A DNA stretch of 9,729 bases from Pseudomonadota bacterium (GCA_021808185.1 JAKBCB010000109.1:1-9729); one strand, 5' to 3'; shown: positions 1 through 7,232, counted from the first letter of the stretch. A program made the numbers and translations. The notes: a model not told the origin generated them from the sequence alone.

Positions 1-1789
1 CAACGTGCGCACGGCGCAGGCGTCGCGACAGGGTTTGGCCGCCGGCCTCGATATCGCCTTCAAGTCCGGTGCCATCACCGGGCTGCTGGTGGTCGGCCTC
101 GGCCTGCTCGGCGTGACCGGCTACTACGCGTTCCTGCGCGCGGGCGCGGCACCCGGGGCCGATCTGCGGCCGGTGCTGGAGGCGATGGTGGCGCTGAGCT
201 TCGGCGCCTCATTGATCTCGATCTTCGCCAGGCTCGGCGGCGGCATCTTCACCAAGGGGGCCGACGTTGGCGCCGATCTGGTGGGCAAGGTCGAGGCCGG
301 CATCCCCGAGGACGACCCCCGCAACCCGGCCGTGATCGCCGACAACGTGGGCGACAACGTCGGCGACTGCGCCGGCATGGCGGCGGACCTGTTCGAGACC
401 TACGCGGTGACGATCGTCGCCACCATGCTGCTGGGCAACATCTTCTTCACCGGCGCCGCCGCCGACCAGATGATGCTGCTGCCGCTGGCCATCGGCGGTG
501 CCTGCATCGTCACCTCGATCATCGGCACGTACTTCGTCAAGCTCGGCGCGTCCAACAACATCATGGGCGCGCTGTACAAGGGGCTGATCGTCACCGGCGT
601 GCTTTCCGTCGTGGCCATCGCCATCGTCATCGGCCTCATCACCGGATTCGGCACGCCGATCCCGATGGGCGCCGGCAGCCTGACGGGCATGAGTCTGTTC
701 ATCTGCGCGCTGGTCGGCCTTGGCGTCACCGGGCTGATCGTGTGGATCACCGAGTATTACACGTCCACCGAGTTCCGCCCGGTGCGCAGCATCGCGCAAT
801 CCTCCACCACCGGCCACGGCACCAACGTCATCCAGGGCCTCGCGGTCTCGATGGAGGCCACCGCGCTGCCGGTGCTGGTGATCTGCGTCGGCATCGTGCT
901 GTCCTATCTCGTCGGCGGGCTGTTCGGGATTTCCGTGGCCGCGACCACGATGCTCTCGCTCGCCGGCATGGTGGTGGCACTCGACGCCTACGGCCCGGTG
1001 ACGGACAATGCCGGCGGCATCGCCGAGATGGCCGAACTGCCCAAGGATGTGCGCAAGATCACCGACGCGCTGGACGCGGTCGGCAACACCACCAAGGCGG
1101 TGACGAAGGGCTATGCCATCGGCTCCGCCGGCCTCGCCTCGTTGGTGTTGTTCGCCGCCTATACGCAGGATTTGTCCTATTACTTCCCCAACGTCAAAGT
1201 CGATTTCAACCTGCAGAATCCGTACGTGGTGGTCGGGTTGTTCATCGGTGGCCTGCTGCCGTACCTGTTCGGCGCGATGGGCATGACGGCGGTCGGGCGC
1301 GCGGCGGGCTCCGTCGTGGTCGAGGTGCGCCGGCAGTTCCGCGAAATCCCGGGCATCATGGAAGGCACCGCGAAGCCCGACTACAGCCGCGCGGTGGACC
1401 TGCTGACCAAGGCGGCGATCAAGGAGATGATCATCCCCTCGCTCCTGCCTGTCCTTGCTCCCTTCGTGCTGTATTTTGTCGTCGCCGCGATCGGCGGAAG
1501 GGCGCAGGGGTTCTCGGCGCTGGGCGCGATGCTGCTCGGTACCATCGTCACCGGGTTGTTCGTTGCCATCTCGATGACATCCGGCGGCGGCGCGTGGGAC
1601 AACGCCAAGAAATACATCGAGGAAGGCCATCACGGCGGCAAGGGATCGGACGCGCACAAGGCGGCCGTGACCGGTGATACGGTGGGCGATCCGTACAAGG
1701 ACACCGCAGGCCCCGCAGTGAACCCAATGATCAAGATCACCAACATCGTGGCCCTGCTGCTGCTGGCGATCCTGGCAAGCTTCGGCTGA
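1..1789 (+). CDS. hppA: K+-independent H+-translocating inorganic pyrophosphatase, C-terminal part (5' end outside window)
   Basis: This integral membrane pump hydrolyses pyrophosphate and moves protons across the cytoplasmic (or acidocalcisome-type) membrane. The frame is open to the window edge. The GTG at position 5 reads as an internal valine within an N-V-R-T-A-Q stretch typical of the family, so roughly 100 N-terminal residues are missing compared with the usual ~700. Numbering from that GTG, the family signature GADVGADLVGKVE is at residues 85-97 and the acidic pyrophosphate/Mg site DNVGDNVGDCAGM at 113-125. A second acidic loop, DAYGPVTDNAGG, is at 327-338, and the C-terminal block with GGAWDNAKKYIE and GDTVGDPYKDTAGP is at 528-570. 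Hydrophobic segments alternate throughout. K364 and T367 in GNTTKAVTKG mark the K+-independent subfamily, in which Lys replaces the Ala of K+-dependent enzymes. It is convergent with the - strand block and followed by a strong hairpin. The sequence shows no damage. Confidence 0.97.
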   Translation, partial: NVRTAQASRQGLAAGLDIAFKSGAITGLLVVGLGLLGVTGYYAFLRAGAAPGADLRPVLEAMVALSFGASLISIFARLGGGIFTKGADVGADLVGKVEAGIPEDDPRNPAVIADNVGDNVGDCAGMAADLFETYAVTIVATMLLGNIFFTGAAADQMMLLPLAIGGACIVTSIIGTYFVKLGASNNIMGALYKGLIVTGVLSVVAIAIVIGLITGFGTPIPMGAGSLTGMSLFICALVGLGVTGLIVWITEYYTSTEFRPVRSIAQSSTTGHGTNVIQGLAVSMEATALPVLVICVGIVLSYLVGGLFGISVAATTMLSLAGMVVALDAYGPVTDNAGGIAEMAELPKDVRKITDALDAVGNTTKAVTKGYAIGSAGLASLVLFAAYTQDLSYYFPNVKVDFNLQNPYVVVGLFIGGLLPYLFGAMGMTAVGRAAGSVVVEVRRQFREIPGIMEGTAKPDYSRAVDLLTKAAIKEMIIPSLLPVLAPFVLYFVVAAIGGRAQGFSALGAMLLGTIVTGLFVAISMTSGGGAWDNAKKYIEEGHHGGKGSDAHKAAVTGDTVGDPYKDTAGPAVNPMIKITNIVALLLLAILASFG

Positions 1790-1802
1790 CGCGCGGCGAA
1801 CA

Positions 1803-1854
1803 CTGAAACGACAGCGGCCCCGGAGCGCAGGCTCCGGGGCCGCTTGCGTTTCAG
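1803..1854. terminator. Bidirectional rho-independent-type terminator between convergent genes
   Basis: A perfect 14-bp GC-rich stem (1813-1826 with 1831-1844) encloses a 4-base loop, GCAG. Outside it, after a 2x2 internal mismatch, a further 8 bp pair (1803-1810, CTGAAACG, with 1847-1854, CGTTTCAG). The structure starts 13 bases after the hppA stop and lies 10 bases beyond the stop of the - strand glycosyltransferase. On both strands the stem is followed by a short GTTTC run rather than a long T-tract. Its placement between two convergent stops supports a shared terminator. Efficiency in vivo cannot be judged from sequence. Confidence 0.85.
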
Positions 1855-1864
1855 GCCGTGGTCA

Positions 1865-3085
1865 TCAGCGTCCTGTCAGATCCTTGATCGTGCGCATCAT
1901 GCGCGCGAGGTAGTCGTTCATGTCGAGGTGCTGCTCGGCATATTTGCGCGCCCCGGCGCGCAGGCGCTTGTTGAGCTTGTCGTCCCCGAGCAGTTTCAGC
2001 ACGGCCCCAGCGATCTTCGGCGGTTCCAGAAACGGCACCAGCAGGCCGTTCTTGCCGTGCTCGATGAACTCGCTGACCGATTCCACGTCGGAGCCGACGA
2101 TGGCGCAACCACAGGCCAGGGCCTCGCGCAGCGACCAGGAGGCGACGAACGGGTAAGTGAGATAGACGTGCGTGTCGGAGCGTTGCAGCATTCGCACATA
2201 GTCGTCGTACGGCAATTGCCCCGGCATGAGCACGCGGCTCTCGTCGTACTGGCCTTTCAGCTCGGTCTGGAAATGCTCGCGCCAAGTGCTGCCGACGAGG
2301 CGCGCGCCGTAGCTCACGTCGTCGCCGCCAACCATGATGACCTTCACGTCCTTGCGCTCGCGCAGGATGTCGGGCAACGCGCGCATCATGACATGGACGC
2401 CGCGATACGGCTCCAGGTTGCGGGCGACGTAGGTGACGAGCTTCTCCCCTGGCGCGACATGGAAATCGCCGATCGAGAACGGTTGTTGGCGCGCCGCCGG
2501 GTTGGGGCGGCAGACATCCAGCCGCGCGCCTTCCCGGATTACCTTGATGTGCGGGCGCGCCCATTGCGGGTAGCGCGTCTGCTGCCATTCGGTCGGGGTC
2601 TGGCCGCGCTGGCGCAGCGCGAGGGCCAGCAGGTTGACCACGTTCATCGCCCGGATCTTGGGGAACTTGTCCCGCGACATCGGGAATTGAGGGTCGAAAT
2701 CCACGTCCTGGCCGTTGGTCTCGTAATAGAACTCGAAATAACCGAGCACCGGCACATCGGGCCAGACGTCGCCGATGTTGAGCAACTCGCCCCACCCATG
2801 ATGGCCAATCACGATATCCGGTTTGAAGCCGAGCCGGTCGAGGTTGGTGCACATCGCCGCCACCACCTCGGCGCGACGGGCGGCAATGTCGAAGTCGCGC
2901 GCAACGGGATGCACCGGCTCCTGGTCGGGGGTCGGAGTAGAATAGAGTACCCGGCGCACGCCCGGGATCTGATTCGTGTTCGGCTCCGAGATGAACATGA
3001 TCTCGTTCGCCGGGTCGGCACCCAGATGGCGCAGCAGGTGCAGGTATTGGCCAGGGAAATTCTGGTGGACGAAAAGGTATTTCAC
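1865..3085 (-). CDS. GT4-family glycosyltransferase (Glyco_trans_4_3 type N-domain plus glycosyl transferase 1 domain)
   Basis: The 406-residue protein is a predicted cytoplasmic GT-B retaining glycosyltransferase that transfers sugar from a nucleotide-sugar donor; donor and acceptor are unknown. I place the start at the GTG at 3085, because the protein then begins KYLFVHQNFPGQY, the characteristic N-terminus of the Glyco_trans_4_3 (PF12000) group. The open frame continues upstream but has no family resemblance there, and the Shine-Dalgarno signal is weak. Further motifs are HHGWGE at 95-100, the donor-domain start VTYVARNLEPYRG at 217-229, the MVGGDD strand at 251-256, and FVASWSLREALACG at 313-326. 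In that last motif the first Glu of the usual EX7E pair is Phe (F313) and the second is E321, as I recall for this subgroup. It is the last gene of the - strand block, 70 bases after the ChW-like gene, and is followed by the terminator. Confidence 0.92.
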   Translation of the reverse strand: MKYLFVHQNFPGQYLHLLRHLGADPANEIMFISEPNTNQIPGVRRVLYSTPTPDQEPVHPVARDFDIAARRAEVVAAMCTNLDRLGFKPDIVIGHHGWGELLNIGDVWPDVPVLGYFEFYYETNGQDVDFDPQFPMSRDKFPKIRAMNVVNLLALALRQRGQTPTEWQQTRYPQWARPHIKVIREGARLDVCRPNPAARQQPFSIGDFHVAPGEKLVTYVARNLEPYRGVHVMMRALPDILRERKDVKVIMVGGDDVSYGARLVGSTWREHFQTELKGQYDESRVLMPGQLPYDDYVRMLQRSDTHVYLTYPFVASWSLREALACGCAIVGSDVESVSEFIEHGKNGLLVPFLEPPKIAGAVLKLLGDDKLNKRLRAGARKYAEQHLDMNDYLARMMRTIKDLTGR

Positions 3086-3155
3086 TCGGCGCTCACACGA
3101 AAGCGGATATCCCCGGGGGCGGTGCCACCCGGGGCGATCCTGGTCCGATCCTGGC
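3086..3155 (-). other. 70-base intergenic spacer with a GC hairpin and an 8-bp direct repeat
   Basis: This is the only sizeable gap inside the - strand block. CCCCGGG at 3111-3117 pairs with CCCGGGG at 3128-3134. GGC at 3118-3120 continues the stem with GCC at 3124-3126, leaving one bulged A (3127) and a 3-base loop. There is no T-tract on the - strand after it, so it is not a convincing terminator. It could attenuate, protect an upstream mRNA end, or shape translation of the glycosyltransferase that starts 26 bases downstream. GATCCTGG is repeated at 3136-3143 and 3147-3154. I see no clear -35/-10 promoter. Confidence 0.45.
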
Positions 3156-4142
3156 TCAGCGCTTGCGCGTGGGGGCCACGGGCTTGGCCTTGCCGGCCGG
3201 CGCCTTCGGCTTGGCGACAGGCTTGGTGGCTGCGCGCACAGGCGCCGTGGCGACGGGGGCCTTGGCTCCCTTGGGCCGTACCAACACCTGAAATGCCTCG
3301 ATCGGTGCCAGGCTTTCGGCCTCGCACGGCTCACCGGCGGCCACGGGGCCGACGGCGCTGCCGTCGGTGAAAGTGGCCGCGTAGAACACGTCGTACTGCT
3401 CCGCCGCCTCACCGCGCAGCCGCAGCCGCAGGCCGAGGATGGGCAGCGCCATGCCGCGGCTGCCGCAGAACTGGCCGCCCTCGACCCACGGCGAGAGCCA
3501 GCCCTTGCCGAGCACGGCCTGGTACTCGAGATCCTTGGGCAACAGCAGCTTGGTCGGCGCGATGCCGAAGCCCTCGATCCAGCGCTGGCTGCCCTTCTCG
3601 CCGAGCCAGTCGCCGATCATGGCGCCGACATCGCCGCGCTCCTGGATATGGGCGACCATCTCCATCACGGCCGGCGCCGTGGCGGCGGCGGGTGCGGGTG
3701 CGGGTGCCGGCGCGGCGGCGGCGCGCTTCGGAGCCGTGGTGGCGGCGGCAGCAGCAGGGGCCGCCGCCTGTGCCGGCTCCAGCAGGCGCAGCACTTGCAG
3801 ATTGGGGGCGCCGTCCTTGGCGTTCGGCGCCTGATAGATGGTGACCAGGATCTGCGCCGGGCCGCCGAGCACACGCACCAGCGCCGCGTCGCCCGCGCCA
3901 TACAGCCAGCCATCCGGCCGGAACGTGCTGACGCTCACCGCCTCGGGCCGGCTCGCGGGGCCGGGGGGCAGGGAGATGCGCACGCCCGGCAGGCCGGTCG
4001 CCGCGTCGGAGACGCGGGAGGGAACCTGGACGATGCAGAACAGACCTGTGTCCAGCGTCATCAGATGGCCGCTGACCTTAAGTTCCGTGATCATCTTCTG
4101 GGCCGGCGCCTTCTCGGCGGTGGCGGCTTGAGCTTCGGGCAT
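3156..4142 (-). CDS. Uncharacterised protein with three tandem hydrophobic-W (ChW)-like repeats and a Pro/Ala linker
   Basis: I do not recognise a named family for the whole 328-residue protein. Residues ~18-121 look beta-rich and contain no obvious catalytic motif. Residues 122-158 are an Ala/Pro-rich linker. Residues 163-290 hold three tandem units whose closing motifs are IEGF (189-192), ILGL (235-238) and IEAF (281-284), exactly 46 residues apart. Unit 1 also has HIQ (165-167), GDWLG (177-181) and a Gly at 184. Unit 2 has GW (214-215), W219 and GG (222-223), plus Gly 227 and Gly 230. These positions resemble ChW repeats, described mainly from Gram-positive surface proteins. The tail from ~290 is Lys/Pro/Ala-rich and basic. 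No signal peptide or membrane segment is visible, which leaves its location open. The ATG directly abuts the TGA of the preceding glycosyltransferase, so translation is probably coupled; Met17 is an alternative start. A carbohydrate- or surface-binding role is inference. Confidence 0.9.
   Translation of the reverse strand: MPEAQAATAEKAPAQKMITELKVSGHLMTLDTGLFCIVQVPSRVSDAATGLPGVRISLPPGPASRPEAVSVSTFRPDGWLYGAGDAALVRVLGGPAQILVTIYQAPNAKDGAPNLQVLRLLEPAQAAAPAAAAATTAPKRAAAAPAPAPAPAAATAPAVMEMVAHIQERGDVGAMIGDWLGEKGSQRWIEGFGIAPTKLLLPKDLEYQAVLGKGWLSPWVEGGQFCGSRGMALPILGLRLRLRGEAAEQYDVFYAATFTDGSAVGPVAAGEPCEAESLAPIEAFQVLVRPKGAKAPVATAPVRAATKPVAKPKAPAGKAKPVAPTRKR
3273..3656 (-). repeat. Three tandem ChW-like protein repeats (coding)
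   Basis: This is the coding segment for residues 163-290 of the 328-aa protein. The closing I-[EL]-[GA]-[FL] motif recurs with identical 46-residue spacing. Glycines 177, 181 and 184 of unit 1 line up with 223, 227 and 230 of unit 2 at the same offset. Unit 3 is the most diverged: it keeps Gly 261 and Gly 270 and IEAF, but lacks the tryptophans. Confidence 0.65.
3669..3779 (-). repeat. Low-complexity Ala/Pro linker coding region with tandem hexamers
   Basis: This encodes residues 122-158, almost entirely Ala, Pro and Thr with one Lys-Arg pair. The + strand shows the hexamer GCGGGT three times in tandem (3688-3705), flanked by GCG runs. Such tracts expand and contract by slippage, so linker length probably varies between strains. 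It separates the beta-rich N-terminal region from the ChW-like repeats. Confidence 0.8.
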
Positions 4143-7100
4143 TCAGGATCTCGCTGTGATGGAGCGCAGGTTGTTGGCGGAATTCTCGACGGGCGGCGCG
4201 TATTCATCGCCCGCATGTGTACGCAACGCAAGCAGAGCATTGTTGATCGCCGCCGCCGGCAGACCGAGCGGCAGCAGCATCCCCCGGCCGGTGGCGCGCA
4301 GGCGTTCGGCCTGCGCCCCGAGGTCGAAGGCCACCACCGGCAGCCCCGCCCGCAGCGCCTCGCCGAGCGCGTAGCACCACGTCTCTGGCCAGACGGAAGG
4401 CAACCAGGCCAGTTGCGCCGCGTGGCGGCGAATCAGCGCCACCGCTTCGCTCTCGAGATACGGGCCGGTGACGAACACCCGCCCGGTGGCGAGCAGGCGG
4501 TCGTCGTCCTCGGTATGGCCGACGACGATGAACGAGAGCGCAAGATCGCGCGCGGCCGCATCGCGGGCGCAGGCCAGCAGCGCCTCGTAGCCCTTGGCGA
4601 TGCCGATGGCGCCGATCACGGCAACGCGGCGCGGCCCCGGCGGGATTTCGCGCAGCGGCGGCAGATCGGTGTCGGTCTCGTGCGGTGCCACGTCCATGGA
4701 CAGGGCGGGAAAGTGGCGCCGCAGCCGCGCCGCCGTGTCGCGCGACGGCACCGTGACCAAGCGTGCCCGCGCCAGATCGCCGGCGGAACGGTGCCGCAAT
4801 GCGGCGGGGGCGATGCTCTCCTCCAGCGCGCTGCCCGCATCGGCGATGCAGGCCACGCAGGCGCCGACATCCGGCTCGCCGCAATAGCGGCGGTCGGTGC
4901 CGACCAGATTGATGCGGGCGCAGATCCAGGCGTAGTCGTGCACGCGCACCTCGTAGGGAATGCGCAAGGCCGCCGACAGGCCGACAATGCTATGGTCGTG
5001 GCCGTGCAGGTGGTGCACCTCCAGCCATGCCGGGCGCTCGGCGCGCAGCAAGGCGGCGAGCGCATCGAACGCCTCCGGTAGCTTGAAGCGCAGGTTCGGG
5101 AAACCCCCGTCCGGCCCCTCACCCACGGCACACAGGCCTGGCAAGTAGCGGCGCGACAGCGACTCCTCGCCCCCGGAGCGATCGACCACCGGGCGCAGCA
5201 GGATCGTCCCGCGCCCTTGCGCGCGCAGCGCCGCGCAGCGTTCGCGCACCGCCCGTTCCACGCCCCCGCCGCCGTCATGCGTCACGATCACCACCGGGCG
5301 CGCGGCGGCCCGCTTGCCCCGCGCCGCTGAGCGGCCGGGCCGCCCCGCCCAGCGTGCGGCATCAAGGGCGCGGCGCGCCTCGGCCAGCGGATCGGTGGCC
5401 TGCCAGCCCGCGATCAGCGCGCCATAGCCGGGATGCAGCCGCTCCAGCACGTCCAGGTTGCGCGCCAGCAGATGCGCCCGCGCGTCGCCGAAGGATTGCC
5501 CGCTGAGATGCGCCACATAGGCACCCGGCACCGCGACATGCCGCCAGCCCAGATGACGCGCGCGCAGGCAGAAGTCGTTTTCTTCACCGTAGCCCTGGCC
5601 GAACACATCCGTGCGCAACAGGCCGGTCGCGTTCAGGCATTCGCGGCGGATGTACATGCAGAATCCGACCGAGGTCGGAATATCGACCGAGGCAACGCCA
5701 TGTGTCCGCGCCGCCAAATTACCCAGCGCGGCGAGGTCGGCACCGGCCGGCGCCGGCGCGGGGGCGGCCGGGTCGGGGTAGGTCAGGATGCTCGCGTCGT
5801 TGGACAGCGGTGCCGCAGTGCCGATGTCCCCGGCGCCATGCACCGCGGCGCGCAGGGTGGCGAGCCACCCCTCAGCCGGGATCGTGTCGCTGTTGAGCAG
5901 CACGATATCCGGCCGGCCGGCGAGCCCCGCCGCCAGGCGCAGGCCCGCGTTGACGGCGGCCGGGAAGCCCTGGTTGGCGGCATGCCGGTGCAGGACGATC
6001 AGCCGCCGCCGCGCGAGGTCGTCGAGCGCCGCCGACAAGGCCGGCTCGGGTGAGGCGTCGTCCACCACGATCACCGTCGTCCGCGCCGGGGCGGTGGCGC
6101 GCACCGCGGCGAGGCAGGCCAGCGTCATCTCGGAGCCACGATAAGCCGGGACCACCACCGCGACAGACCGACGCGGGCGGCGTGACGCGGCGGCTGGGTG
6201 GCCAGCCACGCCGGCAGGGGTCGGCAGCCAGGGCACCTCGCGCGCGGCGCGTCCGCGCACCGGCAGCGCGCGCGCCACCAAAGCCGCCGCCGCCGCCGCC
6301 GCACGCCGCTCATGCCCAGGGTCGAGCGGGCTGCCGGTCAACTCCCGCCCGTCGCTGCCTTGCAGGCTGACCGGCCCGTCGATGCCCGCCAACCGCGCCG
6401 CCTCCACCACGAACCGGCGCGGGCGAGACAGCGGGCGCGGCACCGCCATGCCGAGGTCGCTTGCCACGATGCGAAGGCCACGGCCCTGGCCAGTGGCCGC
6501 CCGCAAGAGCAGTGTCGGATCGCGCCCGGCATCGCCGGGATACCACGCCCAGCCTTCCAGACCGCCGTCACGCATGGTGACGAAGCCCTCGATGCGTCGG
6601 ATGCGCGCAACCGCGATCGGGCTACCGAGCAGATGCCGGCCATCGCAGGTCACAGTGAGGGTAGCCACCCCTTGCGGCACTCGCCCCGCGCGCAGCCGCG
6701 CGCCGTCGGCCAAAATCTCCAGCTTGCCCCGCCCGTCCAGCGGCCGCGCCAGCACGGCGCCGGAGCTTCGCAGCCCACACCAGCCGGCGGCGCCGGCACG
6801 CGCGGCGATGATGTCGGCAAGACCCGGCGCCTCGGCATCCTCGGGCACAGCGTGGCCGGTCAGCAACGCCGCGAGTGCCACGGCAGCGGCGTCCGTCTCA
6901 CCCAGCCGATGCCGCGCGGCGGCCAAGCCAAGCCAGACTTCCCGCACATCGTGCCGCGCCGCCAGCCGCGCGAACGGCTCCACCGCCCTGGGATCGCCCA
7001 GCGCGAGCAGCGCCAGCGCGTAGGGCAGGAGCGCGGTGTCGTTGTCGGGGGCGAGGCGGCAGGCGCGCTCAAGCCATGGCAGCGCGGCGGCGGCGTTGCT

Positions 7101-7205
7101 GTCGTGTAGCAGGCGCTCGCCCGCGTGTAGCGCCTGCTGGGCTTGTTCGGATACCACCTCGGCGCGGGTGCGCGGCGCGGCGCCCGATGGCGGACGATCA
7201 GCCAT
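4143..7205 (-). CDS. Large multidomain glycosyltransferase: TPR-like / duplicated beta module / GT2 / GT4
   Basis: The 1020-residue protein carries two different glycosyltransferase domains. Residues ~20-120 are TPR-like alpha repeats. Residues ~141-296 are a beta-rich module present twice, with DGRHLLGSPI at 188-197 and DGRELTGSPL at 285-294. The GT2 (GT-A) domain spans ~347-575 with VVPAYRG (351-357), VVDDAS (380-385), LLNSDT (436-441, DXD-like) and GYGEENDFCLRA (538-549, the catalytic ED-type region). The GT4 (GT-B) domain spans ~637-970 with GGGGVERAV (645-653), HDYAW (756-760), a four-Cys cluster (C762, C775, C783, C786) and PETWCYALGEAL (940-951), which fits EX7E (E941, E949). No signal peptide or membrane segment is seen, so it is probably cytoplasmic. 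It starts 27 bases after the Sel1 gene with only a distant GGGGTG as Shine-Dalgarno, and its TGA abuts the next ATG. It may add two successive sugars; donors and acceptor are unknown. Confidence 0.94.
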   Translation of the reverse strand: MADRPPSGAAPRTRAEVVSEQAQQALHAGERLLHDSNAAAALPWLERACRLAPDNDTALLPYALALLALGDPRAVEPFARLAARHDVREVWLGLAAARHRLGETDAAAVALAALLTGHAVPEDAEAPGLADIIAARAGAAGWCGLRSSGAVLARPLDGRGKLEILADGARLRAGRVPQGVATLTVTCDGRHLLGSPIAVARIRRIEGFVTMRDGGLEGWAWYPGDAGRDPTLLLRAATGQGRGLRIVASDLGMAVPRPLSRPRRFVVEAARLAGIDGPVSLQGSDGRELTGSPLDPGHERRAAAAAAALVARALPVRGRAAREVPWLPTPAGVAGHPAAASRRPRRSVAVVVPAYRGSEMTLACLAAVRATAPARTTVIVVDDASPEPALSAALDDLARRRLIVLHRHAANQGFPAAVNAGLRLAAGLAGRPDIVLLNSDTIPAEGWLATLRAAVHGAGDIGTAAPLSNDASILTYPDPAAPAPAPAGADLAALGNLAARTHGVASVDIPTSVGFCMYIRRECLNATGLLRTDVFGQGYGEENDFCLRARHLGWRHVAVPGAYVAHLSGQSFGDARAHLLARNLDVLERLHPGYGALIAGWQATDPLAEARRALDAARWAGRPGRSAARGKRAAARPVVIVTHDGGGGVERAVRERCAALRAQGRGTILLRPVVDRSGGEESLSRRYLPGLCAVGEGPDGGFPNLRFKLPEAFDALAALLRAERPAWLEVHHLHGHDHSIVGLSAALRIPYEVRVHDYAWICARINLVGTDRRYCGEPDVGACVACIADAGSALEESIAPAALRHRSAGDLARARLVTVPSRDTAARLRRHFPALSMDVAPHETDTDLPPLREIPPGPRRVAVIGAIGIAKGYEALLACARDAAARDLALSFIVVGHTEDDDRLLATGRVFVTGPYLESEAVALIRRHAAQLAWLPSVWPETWCYALGEALRAGLPVVAFDLGAQAERLRATGRGMLLPLGLPAAAINNALLALRTHAGDEYAPPVENSANNLRSITARS
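6318..6785 (-). repeat. Duplicated beta-rich module (coding) in the large glycosyltransferase
   Basis: This covers residues ~141-296. Unit 1 opens with GWCGLRSSGAVL and ends with DGRHLLGSPIAV. Unit 2 opens with GFVTMRDGGLEGW and ends with DGRELTGSPLDP. The closing motifs are 97 residues apart. Unit 2 is longer and carries an extra segment around residues 245-270. I do not recognise a named Pfam family; a carbohydrate-binding or scaffold role is only a guess. Confidence 0.55.
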
Positions 7206-7232
7206 GCCGCGTGCCGTGCCGCACCCCAGTTG

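Noticed and set aside
209..1657. 482-codon - strand frame inside hppA
   Set aside because: It is His/Asp/Arg-rich shadow sequence opposite a highly conserved membrane protein.
3082..3327. 81-codon - strand frame whose stop overlaps the GTG start at 3085
   Set aside because: It lies inside the ChW-like gene in another frame and has no recognisable features; the overlap looks accidental.
3086..3412. In-frame N-terminal extension of the stand-alone glycosyltransferase (up to 109 residues)
   Set aside because: The extension overlaps the ChW-like gene, is Arg/Ser/Pro-rich, and the recognised family N-terminus begins exactly at the GTG at 3085.
3688..3705. Three tandem GCGGGT hexamers as a CRISPR-like or regulatory repeat
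   Set aside because: The repeat is in frame, encodes the Ala-Pro linker and has no spacers; it is simple-sequence coding DNA.
2976..5081. 701-codon open frame on the + strand opposite the glycosyltransferase genes
   Set aside because: It is antisense to three well-supported genes, crosses their boundaries, and its translation is rich in Arg, Gly, His and Gln without any domain. Long antisense frames are expected at this GC content.
6283..6300. (GCC)6 trinucleotide run as a possible phase-variable microsatellite
   Set aside because: It is in frame and encodes poly-Ala at residues ~302-308, so length changes would not switch the gene off. Such runs are common in GC-rich coding DNA.
7206..7232. 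Possible promoter or regulatory site between the Sel1 and large glycosyltransferase genes
   Set aside because: It has only 27 bases with short GGCAC repeats and no promoter-like elements; co-transcription explains the arrangement.
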